From assembly GCA_045639125.1 (NCBI GenBank), contig JAZUCL010000022.1, forward strand, positions 1-64,000: a stretch of 64,000 nt of DNA, read 5' to 3'. Every line of letters begins with the position of its first letter. The stretch's first letter is position 1. The stretch is from JAZUCL01 sp045639125. Lineage in GTDB: Bacteria; Bacillota; Clostridia; Oscillospirales; QAMX01. The notes under the pieces were generated by a model that was given only the letters and a program-made list of their open reading frames with translations, made no database searches and was not told where the DNA came from. Both the position numbers and the translations under genes were made by a program. Below are positions 8,992 through 18,253 of this stretch, piece after piece.

Positions 8992-10039
8992 AGTCTTTGG
9001 ATTCCTTTCCTTTGTTACGCTTATCGAGATATTGGCTCAGTCCTTCGGCAAACTTGGTAAGCCTTGCACTGACCTTTGCGTAGTCCATTCGAGTCGGACC
9101 GACTACGCCGATAATTCCCTTTCCGATACCTGCATCGTAACTTGTCATAACAATACTGGCATCTCCCAACGCCTTGTTCTCATTCTCACCACCGATGATT
9201 ATTTTCACCGTGTCATTGATTCCGGGTGGTGGTAGCCGTGTCAGCATGTGGTGGTCTGAAAGATAATCCAACAACTGACGTGCCTTTTCTACGTTGTGGT
9301 ATTCGGGATATTTAAGAATTTGTGATGCACCCTCTAAGTATGCATCTCTATTCATAATGTCAAAAATTACGTTGGAGGCAAACTCTATAGCCGCTATAAG
9401 TACCTCCGTTATTTCAGCACCTACACCATATTCCGCTGTGCGAATTATATCACTTGTCAGGCTGTCGAATGGAATATTTGTAAAGTGAGTGTTGAGTGCT
9501 TTTGTTGCCGCCGCAATCTCGAAGTCACTAAGCGGGAAATTGAGGTGGCATATTTTATTCTTTATCTGGTCGGACGTGGTAACGAGTACAAGCACCACAG
9601 TATTTTTATCAACAGGAATAAGTTCAAACCGTTTGACAGCCTCACGTTCAAAAACAGGAGTCACTGCGATTGCCGTATGGTTCGTTATCTCACTTACCAT
9701 CTTTCCTGCTTCGCCGATTATTTTATCAAGTGTATCCATACGGAATTTAAGTGCCGTTTGGATTTGAGCAAGTTCAGTACCTGATAAACTGTAACTATCC
9801 ATCAGTTCATCAACGTACATTCTATAACCTAAGTCGGAGGGGACACGTCCTGCTGACGTATGAGGTTGTTCCAAATACCCCATATCCTCCAAGTCAGCCA
9901 TTTCATTTCTAACAGTAGCGGAAGATACAGACGTATTCATTCGTGCTACAACAGCCTTTGAACCAACAGGTTCTGCAGTTTCAACATAGTCATCAATAAC
10001 TGCTTTTAATATCTGCTTTTTTCTTTCACTTAATGCCAT
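8978..10039 (-). CDS. hrcA: Heat-inducible transcription repressor HrcA
   Basis: 353 residues. It represses its own operon and groES-groEL by binding CIRCE, and needs GroEL to stay folded, which couples repression to chaperone supply. Seen: N-terminal winged helix (about 1-75, SERKKQILKAVIDDYVETAEPVGSKAV) and the C-terminal HrcA domain ending in GPTRMDYAKV. The start has AGGTGA 5 nt upstream. First gene of the operon, with a consensus promoter and CIRCE directly upstream. Confidence 0.97.
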   Translation of the reverse strand: MALSERKKQILKAVIDDYVETAEPVGSKAVVARMNTSVSSATVRNEMADLEDMGYLEQPHTSAGRVPSDLGYRMYVDELMDSYSLSGTELAQIQTALKFRMDTLDKIIGEAGKMVSEITNHTAIAVTPVFEREAVKRFELIPVDKNTVVLVLVTTSDQIKNKICHLNFPLSDFEIAAATKALNTHFTNIPFDSLTSDIIRTAEYGVGAEITEVLIAAIEFASNVIFDIMNRDAYLEGASQILKYPEYHNVEKARQLLDYLSDHHMLTRLPPPGINDTVKIIIGGENENKALGDASIVMTSYDAGIGKGIIGVVGPTRMDYAKVSARLTKFAEGLSQYLDKRNKGKESKDYGEQ

Positions 10040-10076
10040 TGTATCACCTCGCCCTTGCTCCCAACGGTTTTATCGT

Positions 10077-10103
10077 TTAGCACTCTCGCTCTTTGAGTGC
10101 TAA
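10077..10103. promoter_or_regulatory. CIRCE operator upstream of hrcA
   Basis: A perfect TTAGCACTC-N9-GAGTGCTAA inverted repeat (arms 10077-10085 and 10095-10103). It lies just downstream of the -10 box of the hrcA promoter, over the expected transcript start, so HrcA binding should block transcription of the dnaK operon. Confidence 0.97.
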
Positions 10104-10107
10104 TATA

Positions 10108-10136
10108 AAGATACCACCATTTTTTCTCTTTGTCAA
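10108..10136 (-). promoter_or_regulatory. Sigma-A promoter of the hrcA-grpE-dnaK-dnaJ operon
   Basis: On the minus strand a perfect TTGACA (10136-10131), 17 nt, then TATCTT (10113-10108). CIRCE starts 4 nt downstream of the -10 box. Confidence 0.8.
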
Positions 10137-10178
10137 TAGGTAGTATTACGCTTTTTTCTGTCTTTACACCTTTGGAAG

Positions 10179-10209
10179 AAATATCCCTCGGCTGAGCCGA
10201 GGGATATTT
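10179..10209 (-). terminator. Terminator of groES-groEL
   Basis: A 15-bp perfect stem around the single base 10194 (AAATATCCCTCGGCT at 10179-10193, partner 10195-10209), 22 nt after the groEL stop. The U run is modest. Confidence 0.75.
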
Positions 10210-10230
10210 ATCATTTCAAGTAGTTTCGGC

Positions 10231-11865
10231 TTAGTACATACCGCCCATGCCGCCCATATCAGGTGCAGGAGCAGCGGGAGCAACAGGCTCCTTCTTATCA
10301 GCAACGAGTGCCTCAGTTGTCAAAAGCATAGATGCGACACTTGCCGCCTTTTCAAGTGCGGAGCGGTTTACCTTTGTAGGATCAACGATACCGGACTTAA
10401 TCATATCGGTATAAACTTCATTGTATGCGTCAAATCCGTAACCAACCTTACGGCTGTTCTTAATTTTCTCAAGAACAACACTGCCGTCAATACCAGCGTT
10501 AGCAGCAATCTGCTTTACAGGCTCTTCAAGTGCCTTCATGATAATCTTAACACCTGTCTTTTCATCGCCGTCAACAGAAGAGATAATTTTGCTAACCTCT
10601 GCGATTGCGTTGACGTATGCTACGCCACCGCCTGCAACGATACCCTCTTCAACAGCCGCACGAGTTGCGTTAAGTGCATCTTCGATACGAAGTTTCTGTT
10701 CTTTCATCTCAGTTTCGGTTGCCGCACCAACCTTGATAACAGCAACACCGCCTGCCAACTTTGCAAGACGCTCCTGGAGTTTCTCACGGTCAAAATCAGA
10801 TGTTGTAACTTCGATTGCAGCCTTAATCTGTGCGATACGAGCCTTAATCTCGTCAGTGGATCCTTCTCCGCCTACAATGATTGTGTTTTCCTTAGATACC
10901 TTAACTTGCTTTGCACGACCAAGTTGTGCAATAGTAGTTTCTTTAAGGTCAAGACCGAGTTCATCGGAGATAACCTCACCGCCTGTAAGGATAGCAATAT
11001 CCTTGAGCATTTCCTTACGTCTGTCGCCAAAGCCGGGAGCCTTAACTGCTACGCAAGTGAATGTGCCACGCAGACGGTTTACAAGCAAAGTAGTAAGAGC
11101 CTCGCCCTCAATATCCTCTGCTACGATAACAAGTTTACGACCAGCCTGAACAATCTGCTCAAGGAGGGGAAGAAGATCCTGGATTGCGGAAATCTTCTTG
11201 TCTGTGATAAGAATGAGAGCATCATCAATAACTGCTTCCATCTTCTCTGTATCAGTAACCATATATGGAGAGATATAGCCACGGTCAAACTGCATACCCT
11301 CTACAACTTCGCTGTATGTTTCAGCAGTCTTGGAGTCCTCAACAGTAATAACACCATCGTTGGAAACCTTTTCCATAGCCTCTGCAATCAACTTACCAAT
11401 TTCCTCATCGCCTGAGGAAATAGCAGCAACACGAGCAATATCTTCAGAGCCGTTAATCTTCTGTGAGTTTGCAGCGATTGCCTTAATAGCCGCATCAACA
11501 GCCTTCTTGATACCCTTCTTCATAATCATTGGATTTGCTCCGGCAACTACGTTCTTCATACCCTCACGAACAATAGCCTGTGTCATAAGAGTTGCAGTTG
11601 TTGTACCGTCACCTGCTACATCGTTAGTCTTTGTAGCCGCTTCCTTTACAAGTTGAGCACCCATATTCTCAAAAGGATCGTCAAGTTCAATCTCTTTTGC
11701 TATAGTTACACCATCATTTGTGATAAGGGGAGAGCCAAACTTCTTGTCAAGTACAACATTTCTTCCCTTTGGTCCGAGAGTTACCTTAACGGTATCTGCT
11801 ACAGCATTGACGCCACGTTCTAATGCACGTCTTGCATCTTCATCATATTTAATAATTTTAGCCAT
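10231..11865 (-). CDS. groEL: Chaperonin GroEL (Hsp60)
   Basis: 544-residue subunit of the double-ring folding chamber. Seen: ATP-binding region with VKVTLGPKGRNV and DVAGDGTTTAT, the conserved apical domain, and the flexible Gly-Met tail (GGMGGMY). Second gene after groES under CIRCE control. Codon use is biased in the way expected for an abundant protein. Confidence 0.98.
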   Translation of the reverse strand: MAKIIKYDEDARRALERGVNAVADTVKVTLGPKGRNVVLDKKFGSPLITNDGVTIAKEIELDDPFENMGAQLVKEAATKTNDVAGDGTTTATLMTQAIVREGMKNVVAGANPMIMKKGIKKAVDAAIKAIAANSQKINGSEDIARVAAISSGDEEIGKLIAEAMEKVSNDGVITVEDSKTAETYSEVVEGMQFDRGYISPYMVTDTEKMEAVIDDALILITDKKISAIQDLLPLLEQIVQAGRKLVIVAEDIEGEALTTLLVNRLRGTFTCVAVKAPGFGDRRKEMLKDIAILTGGEVISDELGLDLKETTIAQLGRAKQVKVSKENTIIVGGEGSTDEIKARIAQIKAAIEVTTSDFDREKLQERLAKLAGGVAVIKVGAATETEMKEQKLRIEDALNATRAAVEEGIVAGGGVAYVNAIAEVSKIISSVDGDEKTGVKIIMKALEEPVKQIAANAGIDGSVVLEKIKNSRKVGYGFDAYNEVYTDMIKSGIVDPTKVNRSALEKAASVASMLLTTEALVADKKEPVAPAAPAPDMGGMGGMY

Positions 11866-11897
11866 GATTCAAAACAGTCCTTTCAATAAATAAGTGA

Positions 11898-12182
11898 TTA
11901 GTCTACCTTTGCGAGAATGTCATTTTGACGTACAATGATAAGTTCCTCGCCGTCAATCTTAACTTCTGTACCGCTATACTTAGATGTGATAACACGATCG
12001 CCAACGGAAAGTTCCATCTTAATTTCCTTACCGTCTACCATGCCACCAGGGCCTACTGCAAGTACCTCAGCAACTTGAGGCTTCTCCTTTGCAGAACCTG
12101 CAAGGATAATACCACTCTTTGTAGTTTCCTCGCTCTCAACCATCTTAATTACAACTCTATCTGCAAGTGGTTTCAGTTTCAT
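11898..12182 (-). CDS. groES: Co-chaperonin GroES (Hsp10)
   Basis: 94 residues, the lid of the GroEL chamber. Seen: N-terminal KPLADRVVIK, the mobile loop region around EETTKSGIILAGSAKEK, and the C-terminal KYSGTEVKIDGEELIIVRQNDILA. AGGAGG lies 8 nt before the ATG. It is followed 32 nt later by groEL. Confidence 0.98.
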   Translation of the reverse strand: MKLKPLADRVVIKMVESEETTKSGIILAGSAKEKPQVAEVLAVGPGGMVDGKEIKMELSVGDRVITSKYSGTEVKIDGEELIIVRQNDILAKVD

Positions 12183-12240
12183 GTTTTGTACCTCCTAAAA
12201 AAATTTATTCCTTCCTTAAAAACCACAAAATTCGTGATTT

Positions 12241-12267
12241 TTAGCACTCTCGCTTTGCGAGTGCTAA
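12241..12267. promoter_or_regulatory. CIRCE operator upstream of groES
   Basis: A perfect TTAGCACTC-N9-GAGTGCTAA (arms 12241-12249 and 12259-12267), 59 bp before the groES start and 10 bp after its -10 box. It is identical in its arms to the hrcA copy. Confidence 0.97.
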
Positions 12268-12277
12268 CACAAGTAAT

Positions 12278-12306
12278 ATGATAATCCAAAAAGCCGCATT
12301 TGGCAA
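12278..12306 (-). promoter_or_regulatory. Sigma-A promoter of groES-groEL
   Basis: On the minus strand TTGCCA (12306-12301), 17 nt, TATCAT (12283-12278). The -35 box and most of the spacer lie inside the stem of the upstream lipid-kinase terminator. Moderate consensus match, but its position just before CIRCE supports it. Confidence 0.6.
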
Positions 12307-12346
12307 ATAAGAATTTCATCTTATTTAAGGCAAATACGGCGATTTT
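12286..12346 (-). terminator. Terminator of the lipid kinase gene
   Basis: A long imperfect hairpin: GCCGCATTTGGCAAATAAGA (12293-12312) pairs with 12319-12340 with small bulges. It is flanked by an A run on the left and a T run on the right, so a U tract follows the stem on the minus strand. Confidence 0.75.
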
Positions 12347-12369
12347 TTATGTTTATATCAATTTACCTT

Positions 12370-13344
12370 TTATTTGCTGTAAATTTCTTCTTTTTCCTGA
12401 AGATTTTGGTTTTCAACATATTCTGCGTATGTCAATTTTGCACCTCTTGGCACGATAAACGTAAGTTTCTGCGGTACAACCTCAACAGTAAACTCCTTTA
12501 GGTTGTGTATTTCACCGTCAAGGCTTACAGGCTCTATGTTTTCGCTTTCGAAGCGTACCGATTTACATTTTGTACGAACTACAATGTCAGAAAGTTCTTT
12601 GTAGCGTCCCTTTTCGTACTTTCCGATAATGGAGGCAATCTGTATACGTGACAGTTTCTTTACAAACAGTAAGTCGATCATTCCGTCGTCAGGCTGTGCG
12701 TCAGGCACTGCATAGAAGCCTCCGCCGTAGTATCTGCCCGATGCCACTACCATAATGGTATACTCACCGCTTAAATCTCTGCCGTCTGCGGTTATCTTAT
12801 ATGTACGGGGAATTTTCTTCATAATGGTAGTGAGAATCGCCACCTTGTAGGGAAAACTTCCGCCAAACACACATTTGTGTTTGTTCTTTCCTGCCCACTG
12901 GGCAACTCGTGCGTCAAGTCCTGCATTACATATGTTTACACAGTATTTTGAGCCAATACGCATTACGTCGATTTTAGTTGCCTCACCGTCTATCAAATCC
13001 TCGAAGGATTTGAAGTGTTCAAGTCCGTCAAACACCTTTACAAAGTCGTTACCCGTACCGCTGGGGTAGCACGCAACCTGTGCATTATCGTAAAGGACAG
13101 CACCCGATACAACTTCGTTGAGTGTTCCGTCACCGCCACAGGCATAGAAACGGCAGATTTTATCAGCATTTTGGGAAGACTCCGCTTTTACGATTTCAGT
13201 TGCGTCACCGATGCCGTTTGTTATTTTAATCTCGAAGTCTAAACTTCGCACTTTACAGAGTGCGGAAATTCTCTGCTTATGGTCGGTGATTTTACCCTTT
13301 TTGCCTGCCGCAGGATTCAATATAAATATATGCTTAGTATCCAT
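12370..13344 (-). CDS. Diacylglycerol kinase family lipid kinase (DagK/YegS type)
   Basis: 324 residues. The family phosphorylates diacylglycerol or related lipids at the membrane, which recycles diacylglycerol left by lipoteichoic acid synthesis. Seen: FILNPAAGKKGK at the N-terminus, the nucleotide-binding GGDGTLNEVVSG near residue 72, and the C-terminal beta domain with SLDGEIHNLKEF. The start has GGGAGG 10 nt upstream, and this site overlaps the 3' end of the methyltransferase gene. The exact lipid substrate cannot be told from sequence. Confidence 0.88.
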   Translation of the reverse strand: MDTKHIFILNPAAGKKGKITDHKQRISALCKVRSLDFEIKITNGIGDATEIVKAESSQNADKICRFYACGGDGTLNEVVSGAVLYDNAQVACYPSGTGNDFVKVFDGLEHFKSFEDLIDGEATKIDVMRIGSKYCVNICNAGLDARVAQWAGKNKHKCVFGGSFPYKVAILTTIMKKIPRTYKITADGRDLSGEYTIMVVASGRYYGGGFYAVPDAQPDDGMIDLLFVKKLSRIQIASIIGKYEKGRYKELSDIVVRTKCKSVRFESENIEPVSLDGEIHNLKEFTVEVVPQKLTFIVPRGAKLTYAEYVENQNLQEKEEIYSK

Positions 13345-13347
13345 GGC

Positions 13348-14469
13348 TTATTTGCCTCCCTGGTAGTACATAAACAAATCGCATTTGAGCATACCGTTGT
13401 AAAGTTTTCTCTTTTTATCAGCCTTCTTGCCAAATGCACTTTCAAATGCGTCATGGGAACTGATAACGTATATCTTTTTATCTGATAAAGAACCGAGTGC
13501 TACGGCAAAATCGTGATAAAGTCGTTGTGCCGTAGGTACGTCTTCAAGTCGTTCGCCATAAGGTGGATTTGTTACTATTGTACCTGAAAAATCCGCCCAG
13601 TTACGAGTAGTTGCATTGTCGCACACTACTTTAATTTTATCACCTACGCCCGCCTTTCGTGCGTTGTCACAGGTAAGGGCTACACAGGCAGGATCTGTAT
13701 CACAGCCGTAAATGACAGCGTCAAACGGACGTATAGAATCTAACGCTTCACTGCGAGCGTTTGCCCACGCACTTTTGGGAATAAATCTCCAACTTTCACA
13801 CAAAAACGACCTTGCAATACCGGGTGCACGATTTGAAGCCTTTAATGCCGCCTCTATAAGTATCGTACCTGAACCGCAGAATGGGTCGAAAAAGTCCTCT
13901 CTGCCTCTCCAATGAGCAAGGTCTACCATTGCCGCCGCCAAAGTTTCACGAATAGGTGCTTCGTTGGCATTTCTGCGGTAACCTCTTTTATGGAGTGCTG
14001 TACCTGTCGTATCAAGATAGACGGTTACCACATCTTTCATAATGGCAAAGCGAATTGGATACACCTCTCCTGTTTCCTCAAACCAATTTATGTTGTACAC
14101 ACTTTTAAGGCGTTCAACTACTGCCTTTTTAACTATCTTCTGACAGTTAGGTATACTTGTAAGCATCGAGTTTAACGAGTGTCCGTTTACAGGGAAATTG
14201 CCATTTTGCGGAATATAATTCTCCCAAGAAATAGCCTTTACCCCTTGAAATAATTCCTCAAATGTAGTTGCATGAAATGTTGACAGAGTCATTAAAATTC
14301 GCTCACTATATCGTGACCAGAGATTTGCCCGCACGATTGTATCTGCATCGCCTTCAAAATTTACTCTGCCGTTTTCGGCGGCTACGTTTGCAAAGCCCAG
14401 CCTCTTAAACTCATCGGCGGCAATACCCTCAAGTCCAAACAGGCATGGGGCACATAATTTATACTGCAT
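13348..14469 (-). CDS. THUMP-domain class I rRNA methyltransferase (RlmK/RlmL, YpsC type)
   Basis: 373 residues. Members methylate a guanine N2 in 23S rRNA using S-adenosylmethionine. Seen: an N-terminal THUMP-containing RNA-binding part (about 1-160, starting with the typical APCLFGLEGIAADE), then a Rossmann methyltransferase domain with DPFCGSGTILIEAAL near residue 200 and the catalytic NPPYGERL near 310. The length matches Firmicute YpsC. Only 3 bp separate it from the lipid kinase, so the two are probably in one transcript. Confidence 0.9.
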   Translation of the reverse strand: MQYKLCAPCLFGLEGIAADEFKRLGFANVAAENGRVNFEGDADTIVRANLWSRYSERILMTLSTFHATTFEELFQGVKAISWENYIPQNGNFPVNGHSLNSMLTSIPNCQKIVKKAVVERLKSVYNINWFEETGEVYPIRFAIMKDVVTVYLDTTGTALHKRGYRRNANEAPIRETLAAAMVDLAHWRGREDFFDPFCGSGTILIEAALKASNRAPGIARSFLCESWRFIPKSAWANARSEALDSIRPFDAVIYGCDTDPACVALTCDNARKAGVGDKIKVVCDNATTRNWADFSGTIVTNPPYGERLEDVPTAQRLYHDFAVALGSLSDKKIYVISSHDAFESAFGKKADKKRKLYNGMLKCDLFMYYQGGK

Positions 14470-14481
14470 ATTCTTTCCTCT

Positions 14482-15654
14482 TTAGTTATTTGGATAATAC
14501 TCATTTACAAGTACATCTACATACTGATACAAAAATCCTCGCTCATAGGCATATTTAAGCATTGCATATCTCGGGCGTAGGTCTTTTGACTCCATAAGTG
14601 CATTGTAAAACAGTTCTTTACTTATACCTATATCTTTCGGGTGAGTAGGTGCATTGATAGACAAAAGGAGTGTACGTATCTCCTCCGCCGTTGGCGTTTC
14701 AATGTCTGTATAGCCGTCACGGCGTGCCATTTCATAAAAACGTGCCATGACAACTGCAAATATTCCTACACTTATACCGTGAAGCGGATAATCTCTGCCA
14801 TTTTTGATACAGTCAATATCGCAGTAGTGGGTTAAGTGGTGTTCACTGCCTGATGCAGGACGTGTCACTTTCGTAAGGCCCATTGTCATACCTGCAAGGC
14901 ACAACGCTTCCACCAACTGTCCTGTTGCAAAAGTATCGTGTTCACAAACTTTTGTGATACAGTCAGTAAGCCTTTTAACTGCACTACGCATAAGTTCCGC
15001 TACACTTTCACAGTAGTACTCACCTATTGTACGGCGAGCAAGTTCCCAATCGGCAAGTGCTATATACTTTCCTATAACATCACCAAATCCTGCACACAGC
15101 ATTTTGTGAGGTGCGTTTGCCATGATATGAGTATCTGCAATTATCTTTCGTGGGTACACAGCCCAAAAGGACTCCTTTGAGCCACGACATACGATAGCAC
15201 AACTGTCTCCTGCATAGCCGTCCATACTCGGTGCAGTACCAACTACCATATACGGCTTTTTAAGACGTGATGCAATATATCTTGTAGAGTCATTTACCGA
15301 GCCACTTCCAACGGCAATAAGCAAGTCACAACTCTTTTCGCTCACTTCTATTAAAAGTCTGCCAAGTGTCGTTTCGTTTGGAATTAAATGCTCGTCAGGG
15401 AACATGAAATATCCCACATCACTGCACTTTTCTTTTAGTTGCCCAATTATCTTTTTTGCAGCAATTTCGTATGTGTGGCAATCGCACACTACAAAGATAC
15501 GTCCGTCAAGATACTCTTTCACATAATCGGCAACGTGGTCGCTTACGCCCTCACCAATTATAATATCTTCAATATCAATACTGTGATGTCTGCCACATTC
15601 GCAGTCGTAGTCTGCTTGACACAACCGGGCAAGACTCCATTTCGTCAAATCCAA
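14482..15654 (-). CDS. egsA: sn-glycerol-1-phosphate dehydrogenase (AraM/EgsA family)
   Basis: 390 residues from the chosen TTG 15654, which has GAGAGG 9 nt upstream; the frame is open to a GTG at 15693 that lacks a ribosome-binding site. The family reduces dihydroxyacetone phosphate to glycerol-1-phosphate, in Bacillus for prenylglyceryl phosphate lipids. Seen: N-terminal CECGRHHSIDI, a nucleotide-binding region with AVGSGSVNDSTRYIA and the TAPSMDGYAGDSC segment, and metal-binding histidines in GSEHHLTHYCD and GISVGIF. It sits 12 bp upstream of the methyltransferase gene. Confidence 0.85.
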   Translation of the reverse strand: MDLTKWSLARLCQADYDCECGRHHSIDIEDIIIGEGVSDHVADYVKEYLDGRIFVVCDCHTYEIAAKKIIGQLKEKCSDVGYFMFPDEHLIPNETTLGRLLIEVSEKSCDLLIAVGSGSVNDSTRYIASRLKKPYMVVGTAPSMDGYAGDSCAIVCRGSKESFWAVYPRKIIADTHIMANAPHKMLCAGFGDVIGKYIALADWELARRTIGEYYCESVAELMRSAVKRLTDCITKVCEHDTFATGQLVEALCLAGMTMGLTKVTRPASGSEHHLTHYCDIDCIKNGRDYPLHGISVGIFAVVMARFYEMARRDGYTDIETPTAEEIRTLLLSINAPTHPKDIGISKELFYNALMESKDLRPRYAMLKYAYERGFLYQYVDVLVNEYYPNN

Positions 15655-15742
15655 TACAGTCACCCTCTCGGCAAGATATAACCATTGTAGCACGAGAGAA
15701 TAATGCTGTAAAGGAGATTTCTTCGTTTTTTATGGTATTTTA

Positions 15743-17746
15743 TCAATTTATGTCGTCAATACCAAAGTAGGTGCTGACAATATCTCGTGCAATCCACGCC
15801 ACGTTATTGCCTGAGCCTGCGTGCTCTACCACCACAGCCACGGCAATTTTCGGATTTTCGGCAGGTGCGGCAAGTACGAATACACCGTTTGCACTACCCT
15901 TTTCCAACTGGGCTGAGCCTGTCTTGCCGAGTACGGCTATTTCGTAATCTTTGAATACATTTCCTGCCGTTCCATCGGTAGTTACTTGACTCATACCATC
16001 TAAAATTGCATCTAAGTTTTCTTTCTTATAGTCTATTGTTTCCACCGTTTTCGGTAAGTTTTTATATATAACTTTGCCGTCACGTTCTATTCTGTCTGTC
16101 AAGTGAGGCTTATACCGCACACCTCCTGACGCTATCGTTGCCATATAGTTTGCAAGTTGTAGCGGTGTAAATTGGTTGTCCGATTGACCTATGGATGCAG
16201 TTAGGGTTTCGCCTGCATACCATAAAAGACCTTTTTCTTTTCGTGTCTTTGCACCTGCTACCATACCCGCTGACTCTCCTGCAAGTTCAATCCCCGTCTT
16301 TTCACCGAGTCCAAACTTTGCCGTATATTCGTTTAATTTATCAATACCTAATATCCGTGACGTTTCATAGAAAAAATAGTTGCATGACTCTGCCAATGCC
16401 TCTGACACGTTAATATCACCGTGACTTTTCCCAAAATCTTTGTAGTACCAACATCTATACAAATAGTCAGGGGCATAGTAGCGGTATATTCCCTCGTCAT
16501 AAATTGTCGTATCAGGTGAAACAATTTCCTCTTGCAGTACCGCCGTTGCCGTCACCATTTTGAATACTGAGCCCGGTGCATATACTCCTTGAATTGCCCT
16601 GTTAAACATTGGACGCAGCGGGTTTTCAAGAAGGCTTTCATACTGTGCGTTAAAGTTGTTTAGGTCGTATGTGGGATATGATGCCAAAGCAAGTACATCG
16701 CCACTTCCCACCTCAATAACTACTGCTGCACCGCCACCAAGTTCATCTTCTTTCCCACTTTCAGTATTTTGGGTGCGAATACGCTCAATATTTGATTTTA
16801 GGGATTCTTCCGCCGCTTCTTGCAGTTTTATGTCGATCGTTAAGTAGCAGTCACCACCTGATACTGCCGACTCCTTTTCTTTTATATCTACCACATCTCC
16901 CGCTCGGTTTTTCATTACGGTTACTTTTCCGTCTGTACCTTTCAGATAACTTTCAAGAACCTTTTCCATGCCGTCTCTGCCAACTGTGGCATTCATGGGA
17001 TAGCCAAGTGCTTTGTACTTATCATAATCCTCCTTATATATCGCTCCTGTTCTTCCGAGTATATGAGCCGCATAAGGTGTTTTCGCCATTCGTACACTGT
17101 CTACCTCAACTTTAACTCCAACAAACTCCCTATTCTGCTCTCTTAGAATTGTTACCAATTCAAACGGTACGTCTGTAGATAGGGTAAAGGGATTTACTGT
17201 TGAAAAATTACCTCGCTCCATGTCGTAGCGGACACCTACTATTCGCCGTTTGTCTGTGTCGGACAGCGTTGTGGAAACATCATATCTTTCAACTAAAAAC
17301 TCCACAACTTCCTCTGCCGTCAAAGTTTCCTTTTCTCCATTGTCTGACAGAAATTTTTCCAATCGGTTTATGCTTATCTTTTCATCTAAATTAAATGTAT
17401 ACGGTGGCACGGATATAGGCAAAGAGTCATCAACGACAATTTGGTAGAGGGATAAAAGTCTTACAGTTTTCAAAATCACATGGTTTTGTCGTTCCTTATC
17501 CCATGTGTATGGGTCGAATGTCACGTTAAATATCCCTTTATTTTCAACAAGTTTTACTCCATTCCTATCAAAAATCTCACCTCTTGCCCCCTTAACTGTT
17601 GACGTTTCAATTACTGTATCTAAACTCTCCTCATCTATACCATTTACAACTTGAATGTCAAGAAGTTTAAGTATAATCAATGCAACCGACAAAATAAATG
17701 CTAAAGTTATAAGACTAATTCGTATACGAATTTTCTTTGCTCCCAT
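15743..17746 (-). CDS. mrdA: Penicillin-binding protein 2, elongasome transpeptidase
   Basis: About 667 residues, a class B PBP that cross-links lateral-wall peptidoglycan with RodA and MreCD. Seen: one N-terminal membrane helix (about 12-30), a dimerisation/pedestal region, and a transpeptidase domain with all three catalytic motifs: SxxK in APGSVFKMV, SxN in ESCNYFF, and KTG in LGKTGSAQ. I chose ATG 17746 because GGAG sits 6 nt upstream; the ATG at 17752 abuts it. Last gene of maf-mreC-mreD-mrdA and separated from mreD by a few bases. A SpoVD-like role is less likely given the mreCD context. Confidence 0.93.
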   Translation of the reverse strand: MGAKKIRIRISLITLAFILSVALIILKLLDIQVVNGIDEESLDTVIETSTVKGARGEIFDRNGVKLVENKGIFNVTFDPYTWDKERQNHVILKTVRLLSLYQIVVDDSLPISVPPYTFNLDEKISINRLEKFLSDNGEKETLTAEEVVEFLVERYDVSTTLSDTDKRRIVGVRYDMERGNFSTVNPFTLSTDVPFELVTILREQNREFVGVKVEVDSVRMAKTPYAAHILGRTGAIYKEDYDKYKALGYPMNATVGRDGMEKVLESYLKGTDGKVTVMKNRAGDVVDIKEKESAVSGGDCYLTIDIKLQEAAEESLKSNIERIRTQNTESGKEDELGGGAAVVIEVGSGDVLALASYPTYDLNNFNAQYESLLENPLRPMFNRAIQGVYAPGSVFKMVTATAVLQEEIVSPDTTIYDEGIYRYYAPDYLYRCWYYKDFGKSHGDINVSEALAESCNYFFYETSRILGIDKLNEYTAKFGLGEKTGIELAGESAGMVAGAKTRKEKGLLWYAGETLTASIGQSDNQFTPLQLANYMATIASGGVRYKPHLTDRIERDGKVIYKNLPKTVETIDYKKENLDAILDGMSQVTTDGTAGNVFKDYEIAVLGKTGSAQLEKGSANGVFVLAAPAENPKIAVAVVVEHAGSGNNVAWIARDIVSTYFGIDDIN

Positions 17747-17755
17747 GTACATCTC

Positions 17756-18253
17756 CTATCTGTCGAATCGATTTCCAATAAACGATATAGGCAAGTATAC
17801 TATAAAAGACAAGGAAAGGGAGTATACTGCCTCAATCCACGTTATATACAGCATATCTAAAACATGGACACTCTCAAATATCATGTAAAATACAACGTAT
17901 AAAAGAATATTTGTAAATACCGACACAAGCACGCCTAAAAGCAGCGTTGTTAAAAAGCCTACTGTCAGATACTTTTTCGTGACAATACCGACTCCATACG
18001 CTAAAGCGAAGTATACTATGGAGAAAAAGCCTATGCTGATGGGGTGGAATGTATCGCAAATTATGCCTATAAAGAATGCATACCAACTTCCACACTTTTC
18101 GCCCTCAAATACGGCAACGGCACATATAAGAAACGGCACAAGATTTGGACGAATACCAAAAAGCATTACTTTTCCACCAAGTGCCGTTTGGAGTGTGTAT
18201 ACCATGACTCCAAACACAACGTATAAAAGCCACTTTACAAGTTGTCTTTTCAT
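17756..18253 (-). CDS. mreD: Rod shape-determining protein MreD
   Basis: 165 residues, almost entirely hydrophobic with about five membrane helices, and the family GIRPNLVPFLICAVAVFEG segment near residue 35. It helps place the elongation machinery. The start overlaps the mreC stop and uses AAAGGA 9 nt upstream. Confidence 0.9.
   Translation of the reverse strand: MKRQLVKWLLYVVFGVMVYTLQTALGGKVMLFGIRPNLVPFLICAVAVFEGEKCGSWYAFFIGIICDTFHPISIGFFSIVYFALAYGVGIVTKKYLTVGFLTTLLLGVLVSVFTNILLYVVFYMIFESVHVLDMLYITWIEAVYSLSLSFIVYLPISFIGNRFDR

Noticed and set aside
10538..11149. 203-codon plus-strand frame
   Set aside because: Antisense to groEL; Ser/Ala-rich product typical of a mirror frame.
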